From: Streptococcus mitis 17/34
Lineage (GTDB): Bacteria; Bacillota; Bacilli; Lactobacillales; Streptococcaceae
Reading direction: 5' to 3'
Length of the DNA: 64,000 nucleotides
Assembly: GCA_000430305.1 (NCBI GenBank)
Contig: ASZZ01000006.1
Coordinates: 1-64,000 of the forward strand
The notes beneath the pieces are model-generated. The model searched no databases and had not been told where the DNA came from. It worked only from the letters and a program-made list of their open reading frames with translations. Below are positions 8,274-18,515 of the stretch, one piece after another; within the stretch, counting starts at the first letter, position 1, and every line of letters starts with the position of its first letter. The position numbers were made by a program, and so were the translations under genes.

Positions 8274-9935
8274 ATGAGTAATATCAGTCTAACAACACTT
8301 GGTGGTGTACGTGAAAACGGGAAAAATATGTATATCGCTGAAATCGATGGGTCTATTTTCGTTTTGGATGCAGGTCTGAAATACCCTGAAAATGAACAAC
8401 TAGGGGTGGACGTCGTTATTCCAAATATGGACTACCTTTTTGAAAATAGCGATCGTATCGCTGGGGTTTTCTTGACCCACGGACATGCGGATGCCATTGG
8501 TGCACTGCCTTATCTCTTGGCTGAAGCCAAGGTACCTGTATTTGGGTCTGAGTTGACCATTGAGTTGGCCAAACTCTTTGTCAAAGGAAATGATGCGGTT
8601 AAGAAATTCAATGATTTCCATGTCATTGATGAGAATACGGAGATTGATTTTGGAGGGACTGTGGTTTCCTTCTTCCGTACGACCCACTCTATCCCAGAGA
8701 GTCTGGGTGTTGTCTTGAAGACGTCTGAGGGTAGCATTGTTTATACAGGGGACTTCAAATTTGACCAGACAGCTAGCGAATCTTATGCGACAGACTTTGC
8801 TCGTTTGGCAGAAATCGGTCGTGACGGAGTTCTGGCTCTTCTCAGTGATTCAGCCAATGCAGACAGTAATGTTCAAGTGGCTAGCGAAAGTGAAGTTGGG
8901 GATGAAATCACCCAAACCATTGCGGACTGGGAGGGACGTATTATCGTTGCGGCAGTAGCCAGCAACCTCTCTCGTATCCAGCAGGTGTTTGACGCTGCGG
9001 ATGCAACAGGTCGTCGTGTGGTTTTGACAGGGTTTGATATTGAAAATATCGTCCGTACTGCTATTCGTCTCAAGAAATTGTCTCTAGCTAACGAAAGTCT
9101 TTTGATTAAGCCAAAAGATATGTCTCGTTTTGAAGACCATGAGTTAATTATCCTTGAGACAGGTCGTATGGGTGAGCCAATTAATGGTCTTCGCAAGATG
9201 TCGATTGGTCGCCACCGTTATGTGGAAATCAAGGACGGTGACCTGGTCTATATCGTAACGACTCCATCTATCGCCAAAGAAGCAGTCATGGCGCGTGTGG
9301 AAAACATGATTTACCAAGCTGGCGGGGTTGTTAAATTGATCACCCAAAGCTTGCGTGTGTCAGGTCATGGAAATGCGCGTGATTTGCAGTTGATGATCAA
9401 TCTCTTGCAACCCAAGTATCTCTTCCCAATTCAAGGTGAATACCGTGAGTTGGATGCCCATGCCAAGGCTGCTATGGCAGTTGGGATGTTGCCAGAACAC
9501 ATTTTCATTCCTAAAAAGGGAACCAGCATGTCTTATGAGAATGGGGACTTTGTCCCAGCTGGCGCAGTTTCGGCGGGCGATGTCTTGATTGACGGGAACG
9601 CCATTGGTGATGTTGGTAATGTAGTCCTTCGTGACCGTAAGGTCTTGTCAGAGGATGGTATTTTCATCGTAGCAATTACCGTTAACCGTCGTGAGAAGAA
9701 AATTGTGGCCAAGGCCCGTGTTCACACGCGTGGATTTGTTTATCTCAAGAAGAGCCGCGATATTCTCCGTGAAAGTTCAGAATTGATTAACCAAACGGTA
9801 GAAGACTATCTTCAAGGAGATGACTTTGACTGGGCAGATCTCAAAGGGAAGGTTCGTGATACTCTGACCAAGTACCTCTTTGATCAAACTAAACGTCGTC
9901 CAGCCGTTTTACCAGTGGTCATGGAAGCAAAATAA
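8274..9935 (+). CDS. rnjB: Ribonuclease J2
   Basis: A 553-residue metallo-beta-lactamase/beta-CASP nuclease that works with RNase J1 in mRNA decay and RNA processing. The domains are the MBL fold, a beta-CASP insert, a second MBL piece (SGHGNARDLQLMINLLQP near residue 364) and a C-terminal domain (about 460-553). The zinc signature usually written HxHxDH reads HGHADA here; loss of the last His is the hallmark of the weakly active J2 paralogue and distinguishes it from J1. The RBS is GGAGG at good spacing. It stands alone between a promoter and a terminator. Confidence 0.85.
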   Translation: MSNISLTTLGGVRENGKNMYIAEIDGSIFVLDAGLKYPENEQLGVDVVIPNMDYLFENSDRIAGVFLTHGHADAIGALPYLLAEAKVPVFGSELTIELAKLFVKGNDAVKKFNDFHVIDENTEIDFGGTVVSFFRTTHSIPESLGVVLKTSEGSIVYTGDFKFDQTASESYATDFARLAEIGRDGVLALLSDSANADSNVQVASESEVGDEITQTIADWEGRIIVAAVASNLSRIQQVFDAADATGRRVVLTGFDIENIVRTAIRLKKLSLANESLLIKPKDMSRFEDHELIILETGRMGEPINGLRKMSIGRHRYVEIKDGDLVYIVTTPSIAKEAVMARVENMIYQAGGVVKLITQSLRVSGHGNARDLQLMINLLQPKYLFPIQGEYRELDAHAKAAMAVGMLPEHIFIPKKGTSMSYENGDFVPAGAVSAGDVLIDGNAIGDVGNVVLRDRKVLSEDGIFIVAITVNRREKKIVAKARVHTRGFVYLKKSRDILRESSELINQTVEDYLQGDDFDWADLKGKVRDTLTKYLFDQTKRRPAVLPVVMEAK

Positions 9936-9953
9936 TCGTTGAAATAAACAGAG

Positions 9954-9979
9954 AGAAAGTCGAATTTCGGCTTTTTCTT
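9954..9979 (+). terminator. rnjB terminator
   Basis: AAAGTCGAA and TTTCGGCTTT form a short stem followed by TTTCT, just after the RNase J2 stop. Confidence 0.6.
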
Positions 9980-10003
9980 ATCGGAAAATAAAAGGAAAAA
10001 ATT

Positions 10004-10783
10004 ATGGCAGTAATGAAAATCGAGTATTACTCACAGGTATTAGATATGGAGTGGGGGGTGAATGTTCTTTACCCCGATGCCAATCGAGTGGAAGAACCAG
10101 ATTGCGAAGATATCCCTGTTTTGTATCTTTTACACGGGATGTCTGGCAATCATAACAGTTGGCTCAAGCGAACCAACGTAGAACGCTTGCTTCGAGGAAC
10201 CAATCTCATCGTTGTCATGCCCAATACCAGCAATGGTTGGTACACTGATACTAAGTATGGTTTTGATTACTACACAGCTCTAGCAGAGGAATTGCCACAG
10301 GTTTTGAAACGTTTCTTCCCTAATATGACTAGTAAGCGTGAAAAGACCTTTATCGCTGGTCTTTCTATGGGAGGCTATGGCTGTTTCAAACTGGCTCTTG
10401 CAACAAATCGTTTTTCTCACGCAGCTAGTTTTTCAGGCGCCCTTAGCTTTCAAGATTTTTCTCCTGAAAGCCAAAATTTGGGAACACCAGCTTATTGGAG
10501 AGGTGTGTTTGGGGAGATTAAAGATTGGACAGCTAGTCCTTATTCTCTTGAAAGTCTGGCTAAAAAATCAGATAAACAGACCAAGCTTTGGGCTTGGTGT
10601 GGCGAGCAAGATTTCTTGTACGAAGCCAATAATCTCGCAGTGAAAAATCTCAAAAAACTGGGATTTTATGTGACCTATAGCCATAGCGCTGGAACTCACG
10701 AATGGTACTACTGGGAAAAACAATTGGAACGGTTTTTAGCAATTCTACCAATTGATTTCAAATTAGAAGAGAGATTGAGTTAG
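10004..10783 (+). CDS. estA: Tributyrin esterase EstA (alpha/beta hydrolase)
   Basis: A 259-residue esterase of the S-formylglutathione hydrolase/esterase D family. The nucleophile elbow is GLSMGGYG (Ser near residue 121), [12 protein letters not shown] supplies the oxyanion region, and a late Asp (GEQDFLYEA) and His (GTHEWYYWE) complete the triad. No signal peptide is present. The pneumococcal homologue EstA removes O-acetyl groups and hydrolyses short-chain esters. It lies between rnjB and murM as in pneumococcus, with its own terminator. Confidence 0.85.
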   Translation: MAVMKIEYYSQVLDMEWGVNVLYPDANRVEEPDCEDIPVLYLLHGMSGNHNSWLKRTNVERLLRGTNLIVVMPNTSNGWYTDTKYGFDYYTALAEELPQVLKRFFPNMTSKREKTFIAGLSMGGYGCFKLALATNRFSHAASFSGALSFQDFSPESQNLGTPAYWRGVFGEIKDWTASPYSLESLAKKSDKQTKLWAWCGEQDFLYEANNLAVKNLKKLGFYVTYSHSAGTHEWYYWEKQLERFLAILPIDFKLEERLS

Positions 10784-10836
10784 CTTTTTATAAATGAATC
10801 ACTATTCATAGTTATTCTTGGCTTAAAAACAATGAT

Positions 10837-10863
10837 GGAAGTCTATTTTCGCTAGACTTTTTA
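10837..10863 (+). terminator. estA terminator
   Basis: AAGTCTA and TAGACTT pair around a TTTTCGC loop, followed by a T run. Confidence 0.7.
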
Positions 10864-10913
10864 ATCGAAAATAGTAAAATAGTAGAGAGATACTAGTTGA
10901 AAGAGAGAAAAAT

Positions 10914-12134
10914 ATGTATCGTTATCAGCTTGGGATACCATTATCAGAGTATGATGGTTTTGTAAAAGAACATCCCATGGTTAATCTATTACAAAGCAGT
11001 GCTTGGGAAAAAGTGAAATCTGATTGGAATCATGAGAGGCTTGGTATCTATGAAGGGGAGAACTTACTGGCTGTGGCTAGTATTCTCATAAAGTCTCTGC
11101 CTTTGGGGTATAAAATGTTTTATATTCCAAGAGGTCCTATATTGGATTACAGGGATACAGAACTTTTAAAGTTTGTCCTGCAGTCTATTAAGTCTTATGC
11201 TCGCAGTAAGAGAGCGATTTTTGTGACTTTCGATCCAAGCATTTGTCTATCTCAACATTTGGTCAATCAAGATAAAACAGAATATCCTGAAAATCTTGCT
11301 ATTGTTGATATTTTAGGGCAATTAGGAGTGGAATGGTCTGGGCAGACAATCGAGATGGATGACACCATTCAGCCTCGTATTCAGGCGAAAATATATAAGG
11401 AAAATTTTGAAGAAGATAAACTTTCTAAATCAACGAGGCAAGCTATCCGAACAGCACGAAACAAAGGGCTTGAAATTCAATATGGTGGACTGGAACTATT
11501 AGATTCATTTTCGGAGTTGATGAAAAAACTGAGAAGCGCAAAGAGATTCATTTAAGAAACGAAGCCTATTATAAAAAAATTATTAGATAACTTCAAAGAA
11601 GATTCCTATATCACGCTAACGAGTTTGGATGTTTCTAAGCGTTTAAGAGAATTAGAAGAACAGTTAGAAAAAAATAGAGTAGTTGCAGAAAAATTTAATG
11701 ATGCAACCAAACCTTCAAAAGTTCAGGAAAATATAAAAGAAAAAGAACGTTTAGAAGAGGAAATAGATTTCTTGCAGGGATATATGAATATGGGAAAATC
11801 AAACATTCCTTTAGCGGCTACTTTAAGTTTGGAATTTGGTACTACCTCTGTCAATCTATATGCTGGTATGGATGATGATTTTAAACGTTACAATGCACCA
11901 ATTTTAACTTGGTATGAAACGGCTCGCTATGCCTTTGAGCGAGGTATGGTGTGGCAAAATTTAGGTGGTGTTGAAAACTCTCTCAATGGTGGACTTTATC
12001 ATTTTAAGGAAAAATTTAATCCAACGATTGAAGAATACTTGGGTGAATTTACAATGCCCACTCATCCCCTCTATCCTCTGTTAAGACTTGCTCTTGATTT
12101 CCGTAAAACATTAAGAAAAAAACATAGAAAGTAA
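10914..12134 (+). pseudogene. murM: MurM, seryl/alanyl-tRNA-dependent lipid II ligase, doubly frameshifted
   Basis: FemABX-family transferase that adds the first residue (Ser or Ala) of the peptidoglycan branch to the lysine of lipid II; variants affect beta-lactam resistance. The N-terminal 200 residues are intact (FYIPRGPILDYRD, STRQAIRTARNKG). A missing A (six instead of seven, about 11528-11533) shifts into a TAA at 11553-11555, and an extra A (seven instead of six, about 11573-11579) restores the frame, so the sum is the normal 406 residues. The C-terminal part has a coiled-coil helical arm (RELEEQLEKNR) and LTWYETARYAF. It is four bases from murN. Confidence 0.9.
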
Positions 12135-12138
12135 GTAT

Positions 12139-13371
12139 ATGGCACTAACTACACTCACGAAAGAAGAGTTTCGTACTTATTCTGATCAGGTTTCTTCTCG
12201 TTCCTTTATTCAATCTGTCCAGATGGGGGACTTATTAGAAAAAAGAGGGGCTCGAATTGTTTACCTTGCTTTGAAACAAGAAGGAGAAATTCAAGTTGCA
12301 GCTCTGGTTTATAGCTTGCCCATGCTAGGTGGTCTGCATATGGAGCTCAATTCGGGGCCTATTTATACTCAACAAGATGCTCTTCCAGTTTTTTATGCGG
12401 AGTTAAAAGAATATGCCAAGCAAAATGGTGTATTAGAGTTGCTTGTAAAACCTTATGAAACGTATCAAACTTTTGATAGTGAAGGTGATCCAATAGATGC
12501 TGAGAAAAAAAGTATTATTCAAGATTTGACTAATTTAGGTTATCAATTTGATGGATTGACAACAGGTTATCCAGGTGGAGAACCAGATTGGTTATACTAT
12601 AAAGATTTGACTGAATTAACTGAAAAGAATTTGCTTAAAAGTTTTAGTAAAAAGGGTAAACCCTTGGTGAAAAAGGCTGAAACGTTTGGCATTCGGTTGA
12701 AAAAGTTAAAACGTGAAGAACTATCGATTTTTAAGAATATAACAAAAGAAACCTCTGAACGTAGAGAATATAGTGATAAAAGTTTAGAATATTATGAGCA
12801 CTTTTATGATTCATTTGGCGAACAAGCGGAGTTTCTCATAGCAAGCTTAAATTTTTCGGAGTATATGAACAAATTGCAAGGTGAACAAAGTAAACTAGAA
12901 GAAATCTTGGACAAGTTGCGACTTGATTTGAGTAAAAATCCTCATTCTGAGAAAAAACAAAATCAACTGAGAGAATATTCTAGTCAATTTGAAACTTTTG
13001 AAGTTCGAAAAGCAGAAGCGAGAGACTTGATTGAAAAATATGGAGAAGAAGATATTGTTTTAGCCGGGAGTTTATTTGTTTATATGCCTCAGGAAACGAC
13101 TTACCTCTTTAGTGGTTCCTACACTGAATTTAATAAGTTCTATGCCCCTGCGCTACTTCAAAAATATGTTATGTTGGAAAGTATAAAACGTGGAATACCT
13201 AAATACAACTTCCTAGGTATTCAAGGGATTTTTGATGGTAGTGATGGTGTTTTGCGTTTTAAACAAAATTTTAATGGCTATATTGTACGCAAAGCGGGTA
13301 CTTTCCGTTACCATCCATCACCTTTAAAATACAAAGCTATTCAGTTATTCAAAAAAATATTAGGACGTTAA
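12139..13371 (+). CDS. murN: MurN, alanyl-tRNA-dependent lipid II-Ser/Ala N-acyltransferase
   Basis: A 410-residue FemABX protein that adds the second residue (Ala) of the dipeptide branch to lipid II at the cytoplasmic face of the membrane. Two GNAT-like subdomains (MLGGLHMELNSGPIY; LFSGSYTEFNKFYAP and YNFLGIQGIFDGSDG) flank a helical coiled-coil arm at about residues 245-300. The start is the ATG four bases after the murM stop, so the pair is translationally linked. Intact, in contrast to murM. Confidence 0.93.
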   Translation: MALTTLTKEEFRTYSDQVSSRSFIQSVQMGDLLEKRGARIVYLALKQEGEIQVAALVYSLPMLGGLHMELNSGPIYTQQDALPVFYAELKEYAKQNGVLELLVKPYETYQTFDSEGDPIDAEKKSIIQDLTNLGYQFDGLTTGYPGGEPDWLYYKDLTELTEKNLLKSFSKKGKPLVKKAETFGIRLKKLKREELSIFKNITKETSERREYSDKSLEYYEHFYDSFGEQAEFLIASLNFSEYMNKLQGEQSKLEEILDKLRLDLSKNPHSEKKQNQLREYSSQFETFEVRKAEARDLIEKYGEEDIVLAGSLFVYMPQETTYLFSGSYTEFNKFYAPALLQKYVMLESIKRGIPKYNFLGIQGIFDGSDGVLRFKQNFNGYIVRKAGTFRYHPSPLKYKAIQLFKKILGR

Positions 13372-13449
13372 GATGAAAAAGCCAGTATTTAGCTTTCTTT
13401 CAGCTTGTTTTAGTAAAATAGACTTTATTTGCTAGAAAGGTGGAGAGAT

Positions 13450-14151
13450 ATGCGTTGGCTTTTTCGTTTGATAGGGGCTTTCTTTTCTTTTGTGTGGCGT
13501 TTGTTTTGGCGCCTGGTTTGGATAGTTGTTCTCTTATGCGCTCTTGCTTTTGGTTTTCTCTGGTATCTGAACGGGGATTTTCAAGGAGCGCTAAAGCAAG
13601 CAGAGCGGTCGGTAAAAATTGGTCAACAAAGTATCGACCAATGGGAAAGAACAGGGCAACTGCCTAAGTTGAACCAGACTGATAGCCACCAACATTCTGA
13701 AGGAAGGTGGTCACAGGCTTCTGCTCGTATTTACTTGGATCCCCAGATGGATTCACGCTTTCAAGAGGCGTATTTAGAAGCGATTCAGAATTGGAATCAA
13801 ACTGGTGCTTTTAATTTTGAACTCGTGACTGAGGTCAGCAAGGCAGATATTACGGCTACGGAGATGAACGATGGAAACACTCCTGTGGCAGGAGAGGCGG
13901 AAAGTCAAACCAACTTCTTAACAGGACAATTCTTGTCTGTCACGGTGCGGTTGAATCATTATTATCTGTCCAATCCTGACTATGGCTATTCCTATGAGCG
14001 CCTTGTCCATACGGCAGAACATGAGTTGGGGCATGCGATTGGCTTGGACCATACAGATGAGAAGTCTGTGATGCAACCAGCAGGTTCTTTTTATGGTATC
14101 CAGAAAGAGGATGTTGAAAAACTTCGAAAATTATATGAGACCAATGAGTAG
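13450..14151 (+). CDS. Membrane-anchored matrixin-like zinc metalloprotease
   Basis: A 233-residue protein. An N-terminal membrane helix (about residues 5-38, rich in Phe, Trp and Leu) is followed by a linker and an extracytoplasmic metzincin-like domain. The zinc motif [11 protein letters not shown] near residue 196 fits HExxHxxGxxH of the M10 family, and a downstream SVMQP Met-turn completes it. The substrate is unknown. I start at ATG 13450 (AGGTGGAGAGAT before it) rather than TTG 13429. It lies between murN and uvrC, the same place as in pneumococcus. Confidence 0.75.
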   Translation: MRWLFRLIGAFFSFVWRLFWRLVWIVVLLCALAFGFLWYLNGDFQGALKQAERSVKIGQQSIDQWERTGQLPKLNQTDSHQHSEGRWSQASARIYLDPQMDSRFQEAYLEAIQNWNQTGAFNFELVTEVSKADITATEMNDGNTPVAGEAESQTNFLTGQFLSVTVRLNHYYLSNPDYGYSYERLVHTAEHELGHAIGLDHTDEKSVMQPAGSFYGIQKEDVEKLRKLYETNE

Positions 14152-14175
14152 GGGACTATCTTTCCCTACTTTTTT
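14148..14175 (+). terminator. Terminator after the metalloprotease gene
   Basis: GTAGGG and CCCTAC form a hairpin followed by six T residues. It overlaps the stop codon and ends just before the -10 of uvrC. Confidence 0.75.
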
Positions 14176-14183
14176 GCTATAAT
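14175..14183 (+). promoter_or_regulatory. Extended -10 promoter of uvrC
   Basis: TGC followed by TATAAT (14178-14183) makes an extended -10 element; no good -35 is visible because the preceding terminator occupies that space. The uvrC ATG begins only seven bases after the -10, so the transcript would start at or next to the start codon. Confidence 0.55.
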
Positions 14184-14189
14184 GGAACT

Positions 14190-16037
14190 ATGAATAACTT
14201 GATTAAATCAAAACTAGAGCTATTGCCTACCAGCCCTGGTTGCTACATTCACAAGGATAAAAACGGTACGATTATCTATGTAGGAAAGGCTAAAAATCTA
14301 CGTAACCGCGTGAGGTCTTATTTCCGTGGGAGTCACGATACAAAAACAGAGGCCTTGGTGTCTGAGATTGTGGATTTTGAATTTATCGTTACGGAGTCTA
14401 ATATTGAGGCACTTCTCCTAGAAATCAACCTAATCAAGGAAAACAAGCCCAAATACAATATCATGCTCAAGGATGATAAGTCCTATCCTTTTATCAAAGT
14501 TACCAATGAGCGCTATCCTCGTTTGATTATCACCCGTCAGGTCAAGAAGGACGGAGGTCTCTACTTTGGACCTTATCCAGATGTGGGAGCAGCCAATGAA
14601 ATCAAGCGGTTGCTGGATCGAATTTTTCCTTTTAGAAAGTGTACCAATCCACCGTCTAAGGTCTGTTTTTACTACCATATCGGTCAATGTATGGCCCACA
14701 CCATCTGTAAGAAAGATGAGGCCTATTTCAAGTCCATGGCTCAGGAGGTTTCTGATTTCCTAAAAGGACAGGATGACAAAATCATCGATGACCTCAAGGG
14801 AAAGATGGCAAAGGCAGCTCAAAGTATGGAGTTTGAACGTGCTGCGGAATACCGTGACTTGATTCAGGCCATTGGAACGCTTCGGACCAAGCAAAGGGTT
14901 ATGGCCAAGGATCTCCAAAATCGGGATGTCTTTGGCTACTATGTGGACAAGGGATGGATGTGTGTTCAGGTTTTCTTTGTTCGTCAGGGAAAACTCATTG
15001 AGCGCGATGTCAATCTCTTCCCCTACTACAATGATCCAGATGAGGATTTCTTGACCTATGTGGGACAATTTTATCAAGAAAAATCTCACCTAGTACCCAA
15101 TGAGGTACTAATTCCGCAGGATATTGACGAAGAAGCTGTCAAGGCTTTGGTGGATACCAAGATTCTCAAACCCCAGCGTGGAGAGAAAAAACAACTGGTT
15201 AATCTGGCTATAAAGAATGCCCGTGTCAGCCTAGAGCAGAAATTCAACCTGCTAGAGAAATCTGTTGAAAAGACCCAAGGGGCTATTGAAAATCTTGGTC
15301 GCTTACTCCAAATCCCGACTCCAGTCCGTATCGAATCCTTTGATAACTCCAATATCATGGGAACAAGTCCTGTTTCGGCCATGGTGGTCTTTGTCAATGG
15401 CAAACCGAGTAAGAAGGATTACCGTAAGTACAAGATAAAAACCGTTGTTGGACCAGACGACTATGCCAGTATGAGAGAAGTCATTCGCAGGCGCTATGGT
15501 CGAGTACAGCGTGACGGTTTAACTCCTCCAGATTTGATTGTCATTGATGGGGGACAAGGTCAGGTCAATATCGCCAAGCAAGTCATTCAAGAGGAGCTGG
15601 GCTTGGATATCCCCATTGCAGGTCTGCAAAAGAATGATAAGCACCAAACCCATGAATTGCTCTTTGGAGATCCGCTTGAGGTGGTGGAGTTGTCTCGCAA
15701 TTCTCAGGAGTTTTTCCTCCTCCAACGCATTCAAGATGAGGTCCACCGATTTGCCATTACTTTCCACCGCCAACTGCGCTCCAAAAATTCCTTTTCATCA
15801 CAACTGGATGGAATTGAAGGGCTGGGACCTAAACGCAAGCAGAATCTCATGAAGCATTTCAAGTCTCTCACTAAAATCAAGGAAGCCAGTGTGGATGAGA
15901 TTGTCGAAGTTGGAGTACCTAGAGCGGTTGCAGAGGCTGTGCAGAGGAAGTTGAACCCGCAGGAAGAAGTGGAATTAGCTCAAGTGGCGGAAGAAAGAGT
16001 AGATTACCAAACGGAAGGAAACCACAATGAAACATAA
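14190..16037 (+). CDS. uvrC: Excinuclease ABC subunit C
   Basis: A 615-residue nucleotide-excision-repair nuclease that cuts on both sides of a lesion after UvrA-UvrB loading. The GIY-YIG domain is N-terminal ([20 protein letters not shown]), a UVR motif lies at about residue 205 ([16 protein letters not shown]), the RNase H-like nuclease has [19 protein letters not shown] and VIDGGQGQ, and HhH repeats sit near 560. Only a weak GGAA precedes the ATG, which fits a leaderless or near-leaderless mRNA. Overlaps the next gene by 11 bases. Confidence 0.96.
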   Translation: MNNLIKSKLELLPTSPGCYIHKDKNGTIIYVGKAKNLRNRVRSYFRGSHDTKTEALVSEIVDFEFIVTESNIEALLLEINLIKENKPKYNIMLKDDKSYPFIKVTNERYPRLIITRQVKKDGGLYFGPYPDVGAANEIKRLLDRIFPFRKCTNPPSKVCFYYHIGQCMAHTICKKDEAYFKSMAQEVSDFLKGQDDKIIDDLKGKMAKAAQSMEFERAAEYRDLIQAIGTLRTKQRVMAKDLQNRDVFGYYVDKGWMCVQVFFVRQGKLIERDVNLFPYYNDPDEDFLTYVGQFYQEKSHLVPNEVLIPQDIDEEAVKALVDTKILKPQRGEKKQLVNLAIKNARVSLEQKFNLLEKSVEKTQGAIENLGRLLQIPTPVRIESFDNSNIMGTSPVSAMVVFVNGKPSKKDYRKYKIKTVVGPDDYASMREVIRRRYGRVQRDGLTPPDLIVIDGGQGQVNIAKQVIQEELGLDIPIAGLQKNDKHQTHELLFGDPLEVVELSRNSQEFFLLQRIQDEVHRFAITFHRQLRSKNSFSSQLDGIEGLGPKRKQNLMKHFKSLTKIKEASVDEIVEVGVPRAVAEAVQRKLNPQEEVELAQVAEERVDYQTEGNHNET

Positions 16038-16860
16038 AATCGCAATTTTATCAGATATTCATGGCAATACAACTGCCCTAGAAGCAGTGATTGCAGATGC
16101 TAAAAATCAAGGGGTCAGTGAATACTGGCTTCTGGGAGATATTTTTCTTCCTGGTCCAGGCGCAAATGACTTAGTTGCCCTGCTAAAGGACCTTCCTATC
16201 ACAGCCAGTGTTCGAGGCAATTGGGATGATCGTGTCCTTGAGGCCTTGGATGGCGAATATGGTTTGGAACATCCGAAAGAAATCCAGTCAATGCGCATGA
16301 CCCAGTTTTTGATGGAGCGAATGGATCCTGCAACGATTGTCTGGCTACGAAGCTTGCCTTTGCTGGAAAAGAAAGAAATTGACGGATTGCGCTTTTCTAT
16401 CTCTCATAATTTGCCAAATAAGAACTATGGTGGTGACTTGCTAGTTGAGAATGATACAGAGAAATTTGACAAACTCCTAGATGATGAAGTTGACGTGGCA
16501 GTCTATGGTCATGTTCACAAGCAGTTGCTTCGTTATGGCAGTCAAGGGCAACAAATCATCAATCCAGGTTCGATTGGTATGCCTTATTTTAATTGGGAGG
16601 CGTTAAAAAATCACCGTGCCCAGTATACCGTGATAGAAGTTGAAGATGGGGAATTGGTAAATATCCTATTTCGTAAAGTCGCTTATGACTATGAAGCGGA
16701 GTTGGAATTGGCCAAATCCAAGGGGCTTCCTTTTATCGAAATGTATGAAGAACTAAGACGAGAAGACAACTATCAGGGGCACAATCTGGAATTATTAGCA
16801 AGCTTAATAGAAAAGTATGGGTATGTAGAAGATGTGAAGAATTTTTTTGATTTTTTGTAA
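16027..16860 (+). CDS. Metallophosphoesterase (YfcE/MPP family)
   Basis: A 277-residue calcineurin-like phosphoesterase. All metal-binding blocks are visible: SDIHGN near residue 8, [11 protein letters not shown] near 35, RGNWDDR near 63, [17 protein letters not shown] near 163 and INPGSIGMP near 180. The physiological substrate is not predictable from sequence. The start ATG overlaps the uvrC end by 11 bases, and the AGGAAACCACA before it serves as the RBS; co-transcription with uvrC is likely. Confidence 0.85.
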   Translation: MKHKIAILSDIHGNTTALEAVIADAKNQGVSEYWLLGDIFLPGPGANDLVALLKDLPITASVRGNWDDRVLEALDGEYGLEHPKEIQSMRMTQFLMERMDPATIVWLRSLPLLEKKEIDGLRFSISHNLPNKNYGGDLLVENDTEKFDKLLDDEVDVAVYGHVHKQLLRYGSQGQQIINPGSIGMPYFNWEALKNHRAQYTVIEVEDGELVNILFRKVAYDYEAELELAKSKGLPFIEMYEELRREDNYQGHNLELLASLIEKYGYVEDVKNFFDFL

Positions 16861-16885
16861 GAGTTTCCTAAAATAAGCAATGCAA

Positions 16886-16920
16886 ACTAAAAACGATTGG
16901 CTGGTCCAATCGCTTTTAGT
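16886..16920. terminator. Bidirectional terminator between convergent genes
   Basis: ACTAAAAACGATTGG and CCAATCGCTTTTAGT form a long stem with a five-base loop and A/T runs on both sides, separating the plus-strand phosphoesterase from the minus-strand binding protein. Confidence 0.8.
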
Positions 16921-16925
16921 ATATC

Positions 16926-17726
16926 TTATTGTAACTGAGATTGATCTGGAAGATAAGATCCACCTAGATAAGTATTGCTGAGTTTTTCAAGAGTTCCATC
17001 TTGGTAGAGTTCTTTGAGCGCTTTATCAAATTTCTCTTTAAACTTTTTTTGATCGCTTGAGAAAACGATGTAATTGCTGGGACTATCGGCAGAAGGTAAA
17101 TCAACAAGAGAAAGGTCCAAACCGCGATCCTTGATAATCTTTTGAACGGATACCTTGTCAAAAACTAGGAAATCAAATTCACCGTTAGAGAGGTCTAGGA
17201 TTCGTTTACCGATATCCTCACCAGAAAAATCAATTGTAGCGGGATTATCAGTGTGTTTTTGATTCCAGTTATTGATGAATTGAGCGTTTGAAGTTCCGGT
17301 ATCCTCTTGCGTTGTTTTACCAGCAATTTGGTCAAGTGAAGTCAAAGGATTTTTCTTGTTGCTGACAAGGACGAGGGGATTGTTCGAAATTGGAAGTGAG
17401 TAGAGGTATTTTTCAGCGCGTTCTTTTGTATAACTCAAGTTATTAGCTGCAGCCTGATAGTGACCAGAATCAAGTCCTGGGAAGATACTCTCCCAAGCAG
17501 TTCTTTGGAATTGAATCTCGTAGTCGCTGAGTTTTTCATCCACTGCTTTCAGAACTTCGATATCGAAGCCTGTTAGATTGCCCTTGTCTTCGTAGTCAAA
17601 TGGTGGCACATCGCCAGCTGTAGCAACGACGATTGTCTTTTGGGAGTTAGTCTCTTTAGGTGTAGCTTGATTTCCACAGGCAACTAAAAGTGGGAGGATG
17701 GCTAGTAATAGGCTAAATTTTTTCAT
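16926..17726 (-). CDS. Amino-acid ABC transporter substrate-binding lipoprotein
   Basis: A 266-residue solute-binding protein, family 3. The lipoprotein signal is MKKFSLLLAILPLLVACGNQ with lipobox LVAC, so it is anchored outside the membrane by a lipidated Cys. Family motifs are DVPPFDYEDKGNLTGFDIEVLKAVDEKL, QAAANNLSYTKERAEKY and a C-terminal lobe. No permease or ATPase lies beside it, so it probably feeds a transporter encoded elsewhere. I start at the ATG at 17726, which has GGAGAC before it, not at the ATG 15 bases upstream. Confidence 0.87.
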   Translation of the reverse strand: MKKFSLLLAILPLLVACGNQATPKETNSQKTIVVATAGDVPPFDYEDKGNLTGFDIEVLKAVDEKLSDYEIQFQRTAWESIFPGLDSGHYQAAANNLSYTKERAEKYLYSLPISNNPLVLVSNKKNPLTSLDQIAGKTTQEDTGTSNAQFINNWNQKHTDNPATIDFSGEDIGKRILDLSNGEFDFLVFDKVSVQKIIKDRGLDLSLVDLPSADSPSNYIVFSSDQKKFKEKFDKALKELYQDGTLEKLSNTYLGGSYLPDQSQLQ

Positions 17727-17897
17727 AATGTCTCCATTCAAATGTAAAGTTATCTGTTAGTTTATCAGAAACTTTCCCGATGAACCAATATATATTTTTT
17801 ATGGCTGTGATAAAAAAACTTAATCATGAAAAATCCCTGCAAGCTCTTTCAAATTATGGTAGAATGGAAGCAGTAGAATTAGAAAAGGAAATCGATT

Positions 17898-18503
17898 ATG
17901 AAATTTCTTGAATTAAATAAAAAACGTCATGCGACTAAGCATTTCACTGATAAGCCAGTGGATCCTAAAGATGTGCGTACGGCTATCGAAATTGCAACCT
18001 TGGCTCCAAGTGCCCACAATAGCCAGCCTTGGAAATTTGTGGTCGTTCGTGAGAAAAATGCTGAATTGGCAAAGTTGGCTTACGGTTCCAACTTTGAGCA
18101 GGTATCATCAGCGCCTGTAACTATTGCCCTCTTTACAGATACAGATTTGGCTAAACGTGCTCGTAAGATTGCCCGAGTTGGTGGTGCTAATAACTTTTCT
18201 GAAGAACAACTTCAATACTTCATGAAAAATTTGCCAGCTGAATTTGCCCGCTACAATGAACAACAAGTTAGTGACTACCTAGCCCTCAATGCAGGTTTGG
18301 TTGCTATGAACTTGATTCTCGCTCTTACAGACCAAGGAATCGGATCAAATATGATTCTTGGATTTGACAAATCAAAAGTCAACGAAGTTTTGGACATTGA
18401 AGACCGTTTCCGCCCAGAACTCTTGATTACGGTAGGTTACACAGATGAAAAATTGGAACCAAGCTACCGCTTGCCAGTAGATGAAATCATCGAGAAAAGA
18501 TAG
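17898..18503 (+). CDS. Nitroreductase family protein (NAD(P)H-dependent, FMN)
   Basis: A 201-residue flavoprotein of the NfsA/Frp superfamily. FMN contacts are suggested by the opening KKRHATKHF, by LAPSAHNSQPWKFVVV near residue 36 and by QGIGSNMILGFD near 150. It should reduce quinones or nitro compounds. The RBS is AGGAAAT. It precedes pepV by 12 bases, so the two are likely co-transcribed; TAGAAT near 17861 is a plausible -10. Confidence 0.85.
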   Translation: MKFLELNKKRHATKHFTDKPVDPKDVRTAIEIATLAPSAHNSQPWKFVVVREKNAELAKLAYGSNFEQVSSAPVTIALFTDTDLAKRARKIARVGGANNFSEEQLQYFMKNLPAEFARYNEQQVSDYLALNAGLVAMNLILALTDQGIGSNMILGFDKSKVNEVLDIEDRFRPELLITVGYTDEKLEPSYRLPVDEIIEKR

Positions 18504-18515
18504 AAGGAAGATAAT

